A stretch of 64,000 nt of DNA. It comes from Polaribacter sp. GTDB lineage: Bacteria; Bacteroidota; Bacteroidia; Flavobacteriales; Flavobacteriaceae. A program made the translations under genes and the position numbers. A model generated the notes under the pieces. The model saw only the letters and a list, made by a program, of their open reading frames with translations. It searched no databases and was not told the origin of the DNA. Position 1 is the stretch's first letter. Each line of letters begins with the position of its first letter. Positions 60,444-64,000 of this stretch are shown one piece after another. Where the stretch lies: NCBI GenBank assembly GCA_023254055.1, contig JALQYN010000052.1:38831-102830 (forward strand). Direction: 5' to 3'.

Positions 60444-60985
60444 CTATAATAAGGAGAAATCATTAAATAAACTAACACCCCGGTAATTGCAACATACAAC
60501 CATAATGGAAATGTAATTTTTGCAATTTTTTTATGCTCAGAAAATTTCCCAAGTTTTGCTCTTACAAAGGTGAATAATACAAAAGGGATAACAGCTATTG
60601 ACAATAAAATATGAGAAATTAAAATGAAATAATACACATATTTTATTACTCCTTCACCTCCAAATATTGTAGATTCAGAAGTCATATGATAGGCTATATA
60701 CATTAATAAAAACAACACCGAACAAAAAATAGCAGTTGTATTTAATTGCTCATGTAATTTTTTGTTTCCGTTTTTAATTGCAATAACAGCAAAAATTAAA
60801 AGCAATGCTGTAATTCCGTTTATTGTTGCATATATAGGTGGTAAAAACGTAAGAGGTTCTACATCAAAACCTAACTTTTTTAAATTTACACCAAACAAAA
60901 GCGCTACAGCTAAAGGAATAATTATAGATAAAGCTGTAATTATTCTGTTGTATTTTTTTTCTTGATTCGCTAACTCTTTACTCAT
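60440..60985 (-). CDS. DUF420 family membrane protein
   Basis: Multi-TM with HMTSESTIFGGEGVIKYVYYFILISHILLS; next to a SCO gene. Confidence 0.85.
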   Translation of the reverse strand: MSKELANQEKKYNRIITALSIIIPLAVALLFGVNLKKLGFDVEPLTFLPPIYATINGITALLLIFAVIAIKNGNKKLHEQLNTTAIFCSVLFLLMYIAYHMTSESTIFGGEGVIKYVYYFILISHILLSIAVIPFVLFTFVRAKLGKFSEHKKIAKITFPLWLYVAITGVLVYLMISPYYS

Positions 60986-61622
60986 TTAACAAAATATTTA
61001 TGTCTTCTTTTAATTCTTTAATTTGATCTTGAAAACCATTTTCTTCTAAGGCTCTATAATACATGATTGGATTTCCATAATCGTCTCTTCTAGATCGAAT
61101 ATTGCCCTCTTTATCTACCAATGCAAACAAACCTGAATGTTCGAACCCACCATGTTCTTCTTCTCCATTACCAGCATATAGCTTAAATCCTTTGTTGGAT
61201 AAATCATAGACATAGTCTTGACTTTTACCTGTTAACATCTGCCAATTTTTACTGGTAATGTTGTGGTCTTTTCTATATTGGCTCAATACTTTTGGAGTAT
61301 CAATATCTGGAGTGATTGAAAAAGATGCAATACCGAAATTCGGATTTCCATAAAACTCATTTTGAATTGTAATCATTTTTCTATTCATAATCGGACAAAT
61401 AGATGGACATGTTGTAAAGAAGAATTCTACGACAAACACTTTTCCTTCAAAGTTTTTATTGGTAATTGTATTTCCGTTTTGATTAACGAATTCAAAATCA
61501 GGTACTTTATTGAATGTAACCAAATCTGATTTTTGAAATTTTTGAACCACTTTTGGAATCACATAAATTCCGAAAATTAATATGATAAAAGAAATACCTA
61601 TATATGAATATTTTTTTTTCAT
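60978..61622 (-). CDS. SCO family copper chaperone
   Basis: VVEFFFTTCPSICPIMNRKM; SITPDIDTPKVLSQY. Confidence 0.93.
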   Translation of the reverse strand: MKKKYSYIGISFIILIFGIYVIPKVVQKFQKSDLVTFNKVPDFEFVNQNGNTITNKNFEGKVFVVEFFFTTCPSICPIMNRKMITIQNEFYGNPNFGIASFSITPDIDTPKVLSQYRKDHNITSKNWQMLTGKSQDYVYDLSNKGFKLYAGNGEEEHGGFEHSGLFALVDKEGNIRSRRDDYGNPIMYYRALEENGFQDQIKELKEDINILLNE

Positions 61623-61628
61623 TGTACT

Positions 61629-62276
61629 TTATATTTTACGTTTAAATCGCTTTTCTTTTTCAATCGATTTTTTTAATTGGTAGTATATAATTTCAATATC
61701 TTTTTTCATCTTATTCTTAAGGTCATTTACAGAATTCATATTATAACCATATAATCTACCATTTTCTGTATCTTCATCATCTTTTCTTCCTCTCAAGCGT
61801 AATTCTCTATCGATAATAAAAACATATTCTGAGCTTAAATCTTGTTTAATGGTGTAGGGCGAATCTAAACTTTTAAATAGGCTTTTAATCTCATCCTCAT
61901 TCATAAAAACAAACTTCCAGTTTTCTATATCTGTATAGGTTTTTAGTTTCATTTTTAAAGATTCAACTTGTATTTCTGTTCCTTTTGGAGCAATTAAAAC
62001 AGATTGAAAATAAAGGCTTTTACGATATCTTTTATAAATAACTTCGTTTAAATTAAAAAGGCCTCCTTTATTTTTATCAATATCAGTCCCTAAAAAACTC
62101 ACCACAGAAAAATGATTTTGAAAAGAAACTGATCCACTTACATTTTCTACTTTTTCTGTAAGAATTGGCAAATTTGCATGATGATAAATTCCTAATGAAA
62201 GGAAAATATAAAAGATCAATGGTCCTAAAAATAGGGCCGATAATACTAGTGCTTTTTTGATTTTATTTTTCTTCAT
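61629..62276 (-). CDS. Uncharacterised single-TM protein of the oxidase cluster
   Basis: Located between SCO and subunit IV genes; one N-terminal TM. Confidence 0.7.
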   Translation of the reverse strand: MKKNKIKKALVLSALFLGPLIFYIFLSLGIYHHANLPILTEKVENVSGSVSFQNHFSVVSFLGTDIDKNKGGLFNLNEVIYKRYRKSLYFQSVLIAPKGTEIQVESLKMKLKTYTDIENWKFVFMNEDEIKSLFKSLDSPYTIKQDLSSEYVFIIDRELRLRGRKDDEDTENGRLYGYNMNSVNDLKNKMKKDIEIIYYQLKKSIEKEKRFKRKI

Positions 62277-62326
62277 GATGCAAAAAAAAAGGTGGTAAAA
62301 ACCACCTTAATATATTTTAATACAAA

Positions 62327-62674
62327 TTAGTAATTCCATTTTGTTAAAGGAGACATTACATCAAATAAATATCCTCCTTCTATTAACAACAAAGTAACTA
62401 AATAGATGATTAGAAATACAGCAGTCCAAACTACAGCTCTTCTAAACCATTTTTTTTCACCTTCCATGTGCATAAAAGCCCATGTAATTCCATATGCTTT
62501 TGCTAATGTTAAAATAATAAATATCCAGTTAAGTGGGCTTGTACCTAAAAAACTTGTTAAATGTAAAACTTCTGGTTTTATAATACCGAAAACAACTTCT
62601 ACAATTGTTATTATAGATAGTATTCCAAAAACCATCCATATTCTTTTTGTATTAGATTCGTGTGCGTGTGCCAT
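62327..62674 (-). CDS. Cytochrome c oxidase subunit IV family protein
   Basis: Three TM segments; HLTSFLGTSPLNWIFIILTLAKAYGITWAFMHME. Confidence 0.88.
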   Translation of the reverse strand: MAHAHESNTKRIWMVFGILSIITIVEVVFGIIKPEVLHLTSFLGTSPLNWIFIILTLAKAYGITWAFMHMEGEKKWFRRAVVWTAVFLIIYLVTLLLIEGGYLFDVMSPLTKWNY

Positions 62675-62694
62675 TTTTTATTATCTTTTTACAA

Positions 62695-63675
62695 TTAAAC
62701 TAAGTAGAAGAATGTGAATACAAATACCCAAACTAAATCTACAAAGTGCCAATATAACCCTACTTTTTCTACCATTTCATAATGTCCTCTTTTTTCGTAA
62801 GTACCCAGTAAAACATTAAAAAATATGATAATATTAATAAGTACTCCTGAGAATACGTGAAATCCGTGAAATCCAGTAATGAAGAAAAAGAAATCTGCAA
62901 AAATCGGATTCCCATATTCATTGACATGAAGATTAGCACCTTCTACAACTTGTTTTGCATTTAATAAATACCTTTCTCCTTCCTCTCTAGAAAGAATCTG
63001 TTTCTTTTTTGTTGAAAGATCAATCTTTTCTACTCTTATTAATACAGAAGGATCATTCTTATAAGAATTTACTACTTCGTTTACAGAATAACTAGGTAAT
63101 GTTCCTTCGCTTTCATTCCATAATCCATTTTTTCTTGTATGTTGAACTCTTTCTTCGTGTCCTTCAACTACAAAATCAGACAATGCAATTTGATGTCCAT
63201 CTTTTACAAATTGTAAAATTTTACCATCTGTTGTCTGAACCGCACCGTAAGAACCTCCAATAAAGTTTTTCCATTCCCAAGCTTGAGAACCTAAGAAGAT
63301 TAAACCTCCAATAATTGTAAACAACATATACCACGCTACTTTCTTTTTCTTCATTTGATGACCAGCATCAACGGCTAACACCATTGTTACAGAAGAAAAG
63401 ATTAAGATAAATGTCATTAATGCTACATAGTACATTGGTGCATGTACTCCATGTAAAAACGGAAAGTGAGTAAAAACTTCATCGGCAATTGGCCAAGAGT
63501 CTATAAATTTAAATCTTGTTAAACCGTAAGCGGCTAAAAATCCAGAAAAAGTTAATGCATCTGATACGATAAAAAACCACATCATCATTTTTCCGTAACT
63601 AGCTCCAAAAGGTCTATTTCCACCACCGTTCCAGGTAGTTTTGTCTTCAGAATTTACAGCAATAGTTGCTCCCAT
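62695..63675 (-). CDS. Cytochrome c oxidase subunit III with large internal insertion
   Basis: GKMMMWFFIVSDALTFSGFLAAYGL; FFFITGFHGFHVFSGVLIN; WHFVDLVWVFVFTFFYLV. Confidence 0.92.
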   Translation of the reverse strand: MGATIAVNSEDKTTWNGGGNRPFGASYGKMMMWFFIVSDALTFSGFLAAYGLTRFKFIDSWPIADEVFTHFPFLHGVHAPMYYVALMTFILIFSSVTMVLAVDAGHQMKKKKVAWYMLFTIIGGLIFLGSQAWEWKNFIGGSYGAVQTTDGKILQFVKDGHQIALSDFVVEGHEERVQHTRKNGLWNESEGTLPSYSVNEVVNSYKNDPSVLIRVEKIDLSTKKKQILSREEGERYLLNAKQVVEGANLHVNEYGNPIFADFFFFITGFHGFHVFSGVLINIIIFFNVLLGTYEKRGHYEMVEKVGLYWHFVDLVWVFVFTFFYLV

Positions 63676-63729
63676 AAATGTCTATGTTAATTATTTTTTA
63701 AATAGTTTGTCAAAATTACATAATTTTCA

Positions 63730-64000
63730 TCATCTAATAAAATAGAAAAAGAAAAATAGATAGATCCAAAGTACTCCAACAAAGTGCCAAAAAATTGCAC
63801 CTAGCTCAAAACCAAGCATTTCTGCGGAATTATACTTAGATTTAAAATGATTATAAATTACTACTAATAGCACAATTAACCCTGCAATTAGGTGTAAAAC
63901 GTGCATAAAAGTAATTCCAATAATAAAAGAGGTAGATACAGTACTGTTTGGACCTGTGAAAAACAACCCAACATTTCTTAATTGAACAAAACCTTCGTAT
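63730..64000 (-). CDS. Heme-copper oxidase subunit III (partial, cut by the window edge)
   Basis: Frame stays open to the edge: YEGFVQLRNVGLFFTGPNSTVSTSFIIGITFMHVLHLIAGLIVL...WHFVGVLWIYLFFFFYFIR. Confidence 0.9.
   Translation of the reverse strand, partial: YEGFVQLRNVGLFFTGPNSTVSTSFIIGITFMHVLHLIAGLIVLLVVIYNHFKSKYNSAEMLGFELGAIFWHFVGVLWIYLFFFFYFIR

Noticed and set aside
1-64000. CRISPR arrays, prophage, integrases, defence islands, restriction systems
   Set aside because: No repeat-spacer periodicity, no transposase/integrase or defence-family ORFs were seen; the window is mainly core genome.

Overview
AT-rich window that looks like core chromosome of a marine Flavobacteriaceae bacterium (Polaribacter/Tenacibaculum-like; the taxonomy is inferred from gene content, T9SS-type C-terminus, PID-CTERM tail and TAnnTTTG promoters). 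No phage, transposase, CRISPR array or rRNA was seen. Recognisable blocks: asnS-rpoN; ExbB/ExbD operon; ansA; lepA; M28 peptidase; dusB; lolCE-like/rbfA/mce/ftsX/DUF3098/uppP/truB; a T9SS-sorted VPS10/BNR-like protein whose signal peptide is out of frame; recX; TetR-TolC-MFP-RND efflux operon; polyprenyl synthetase; tRNA(CAU); PID-CTERM mini-protein; ribE; pdxA; DUF177-rpmF-fabH-accB-accC; Lrp; tRNA-Asn; sucA-sucB; PIF1/RecQ-tailed helicase; PiT-PhoU-like transporter plus phosphate-type porin; tsaB; caa3-type oxidase accessory cluster cut by the window edge. The most interesting candidate is the 330-bp non-coding region upstream of the phosphate porin (51632-51959). It holds three tandem 11-bp Pho-box-like repeats and a separate, promoter- and terminator-bounded candidate small RNA. 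That RNA carries a 12-nt perfect complement to the porin mRNA leader next to the start codon. Other leads: a 1-nt frameshift separating a T9SS protein from its signal peptide, a duplicated gene 3' end with synonymous differences, a nested inverted-repeat element, and a palindromic operator over the tetR promoter. All calls come from reading the sequence; no database search or folding was run.
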